Source of the DNA: Thermoanaerobaculales bacterium
Lineage (GTDB): Bacteria; Acidobacteriota; Thermoanaerobaculia; Thermoanaerobaculales; Sulfomarinibacteraceae
Assembly (NCBI GenBank): GCA_025456385.1
Contig: JALOKS010000129.1
Location: forward strand, 1-7,272
Direction: 5' to 3'
DNA: 7,272 nt
This document shows positions 6,167-7,272 of the stretch, in pieces. Within the stretch, counting starts at the first letter, position 1, and the number at the start of each line of letters is the position of its first letter. Under the pieces are notes generated by a model. It ran no database searches, was not told the DNA's origin, and saw only the letters and a list, made by a program, of their open reading frames with translations. A program made the translations under genes and the position numbers.

Positions 6167-7272
6167 CTAGCGCATGAGCAGCACGATGACCGGCCCCCAG
6201 GCGGTGAGCAGGATGTTGCCGACGGCGTAGGGCACCGTGTAGCCGAGAACCGGGAGCTTGCTGTCCGCTTCGTCCTGGATCGCCCGCAGCGCGGCGGTGA
6301 GCGTGCCAGCGCCGGCGCAGGCCCCGAGCAGAATGACGGGGTTCATCCGCAGCACGAAGCGGCCGAAGAGGACCGCGGCCAGGTGCGGCGTCAGAGCCAC
6401 GACCGCGCCGGCGGCAATCAGGCTCGGGCCGGTCGTGCGCAGCCCTGCGACGAAGCTCGGGCCCGCCTCGAGGCCCACGCAACCGATGAAGACGGCGAGC
6501 CCGACGGTGTCGAAGACCCACAGCGCGGGCTCCGGGATGCGGCCAAAGGTGGGTCGCACCGACCGCAGCCAGCCGAAGATCAGCCCCATGACGAGCGCAC
6601 CGCCGCTCGCCGTGAGGGTCAGCGGGAGGTTGCCGACGGTCAGGGTCAGCGAGCCCAGGAGGCCCCCCACCAGGATCCCGAGGCCGACGAAGACCACGTC
6701 CGTCTCGCTCGACGGCCGCTCGACGTAGCCGAGCGCGGCGCCGGCGCGCTCGACGTCGCCGGCCGCACCGACCAACTGGAGGAGGTCGCCGCGGTGGAGG
6801 ACCGTCTCCGCGTCGAACGGGAGCTCCTCACCGCCCCTGACGATCTTGGACAGGACCACGCCGCGGCCGTGCGCCGCCGCGACCTCGGCCAGCGTGCGGT
6901 CCGCGATCTCCCGCCGCGTCACCACCACGTCGCGCGCAGCGAGAGGAAAGTCGAGGAGCTCGGGGTCCTCGACCTCGTCGGCGAAGAACCGCCGCTGCGC
7001 CAGCATGAAGCGCCGCCGCGCCCCGACCGCGGCGACCTCGCCCTCCCGGAGCACCATCTCCGGGGTCGCGTCGACGATCGTGCTGCCGCTGCGGACCCGT
7101 AGCACGAAGACCCGGTCGGGCGCGAAGGAGCGCTCGACCTCGGCCACGCTGCGCCCAGCCATCCCGCCGCCGATGCGGTACGCCCTCACGTCCCACTCCC
7201 GGTGGGCCGAGCGGTCGGTCGCGCTGATGCTGGAGGCCGAGGCGGCCTCGCCGGCGAGAGCCCGGCTCTCGG
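6167..7272 (-). CDS. AspT/YidE-type transporter with two TrkA_C domains (aspartate-alanine exchanger family), 5' end missing
   Basis: The frame is open to the right edge of the window and 367 residues are visible, numbered here from the first complete codon at 7270. Members of this family usually have about 530-560 residues: a membrane half, two cytoplasmic TrkA_C (RCK_C) domains and a second membrane half. Here the order is TrkA_C 1 (about 24-88), TrkA_C 2 (about 112-180, with RGVVLSKIVRGGEELPFD near 136-153 and a GDLLQLVG strand), then six hydrophobic segments (about 191-211, 214-235, 249-269, 283-306, 311-331, 341-366). Family-like motifs are GCVGLEAGPSF (263-273) and the glycine-rich GACAGAGTLTAALRAIQDEA (316-335). 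Known AspT proteins exchange aspartate and alanine, but many relatives are uncharacterised, so the substrate is open. A GTG at 7189 could be read as a start, but it would cut into the first TrkA_C domain, so the gene most likely continues past the edge. The stop is TAG at 6169-6167, 246 nt before the adaptor start, so it is probably a separate unit from the pump. Confidence 0.9.
   Translation of the reverse strand, partial: ESRALAGEAASASSISATDRSAHREWDVRAYRIGGGMAGRSVAEVERSFAPDRVFVLRVRSGSTIVDATPEMVLREGEVAAVGARRRFMLAQRRFFADEVEDPELLDFPLAARDVVVTRREIADRTLAEVAAAHGRGVVLSKIVRGGEELPFDAETVLHRGDLLQLVGAAGDVERAGAALGYVERPSSETDVVFVGLGILVGGLLGSLTLTVGNLPLTLTASGGALVMGLIFGWLRSVRPTFGRIPEPALWVFDTVGLAVFIGCVGLEAGPSFVAGLRTTGPSLIAAGAVVALTPHLAAVLFGRFVLRMNPVILLGACAGAGTLTAALRAIQDEADSKLPVLGYTVPYAVGNILLTAWGPVIVLLMR

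Noticed and set aside
5241..6521. A 426-codon minus-strand open frame running from the transporter through the gap into the adaptor
   Set aside because: It crosses two real genes in the wrong phase and is Arg/Gly-rich without any family pattern. It is not evidence of a fusion or frameshift, because both real frames are intact.
7187..7189. GTG as the start of the AspT-type transporter
   Set aside because: The frame is open to the window edge, and residues before the GTG (such as HREWDV) fit the first strand of the TrkA_C domain. Starting here would also remove the first membrane half of the family.

Overview
The window is GC-rich throughout. Every gene I can support lies on the minus strand, so the gene order is read from right to left. 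The core is a complete tripartite RND efflux operon: a periplasmic adaptor, an inner-membrane HAE1-family permease and an outer-membrane NodT-family channel. This shows a Gram-negative (diderm) host. The composition would suit a high-GC lineage such as Myxococcota, Acidobacteriota or a high-GC proteobacterium, but nothing here fixes the phylum. No tRNA, rRNA, mobile element, CRISPR array or phage gene is visible.

Layout in the direction of transcription: (1) 7272-6167, the C-terminal part of an AspT/YidE-type transporter, with two TrkA_C (RCK_C) domains followed by the second membrane half; its 5' end lies outside the window. (2) 6166-5921, a 246-nt noncoding gap that is the only sizeable one. 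It contains a TACAAT -10-like hexamer and a 13-bp dyad that could be the promoter and operator of the pump operon. (3) 5920-4751, the adaptor lipoprotein. (4) 4748-1593, the 1051-aa proton-driven permease. (5) 1591-152, the outer-membrane channel lipoprotein. (6) 151-51, a short gap with no convincing terminator. (7) 50-1, a possible start of another gene that runs off the left edge.

The three pump genes are separated by 2 nt and 1 nt, and the ribosome-binding sites of the second and third lie inside the end of the preceding gene, so they should be co-transcribed and translationally coupled. Together they should form a trans-envelope channel: the permease takes substrate from the membrane or periplasm using the proton gradient, the adaptor bridges to the channel, and the channel releases substrate outside. 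Proton-relay residues fall at AcrB-like positions, and the adaptor has an intact R-L-S motif for docking to a TolC-like channel. The substrate cannot be read from sequence. No regulator gene is inside the window.

I found no convincing new biological system. The points most worth a second look are the divergent drug-pocket switch loop of the permease and the promoter/dyad region.
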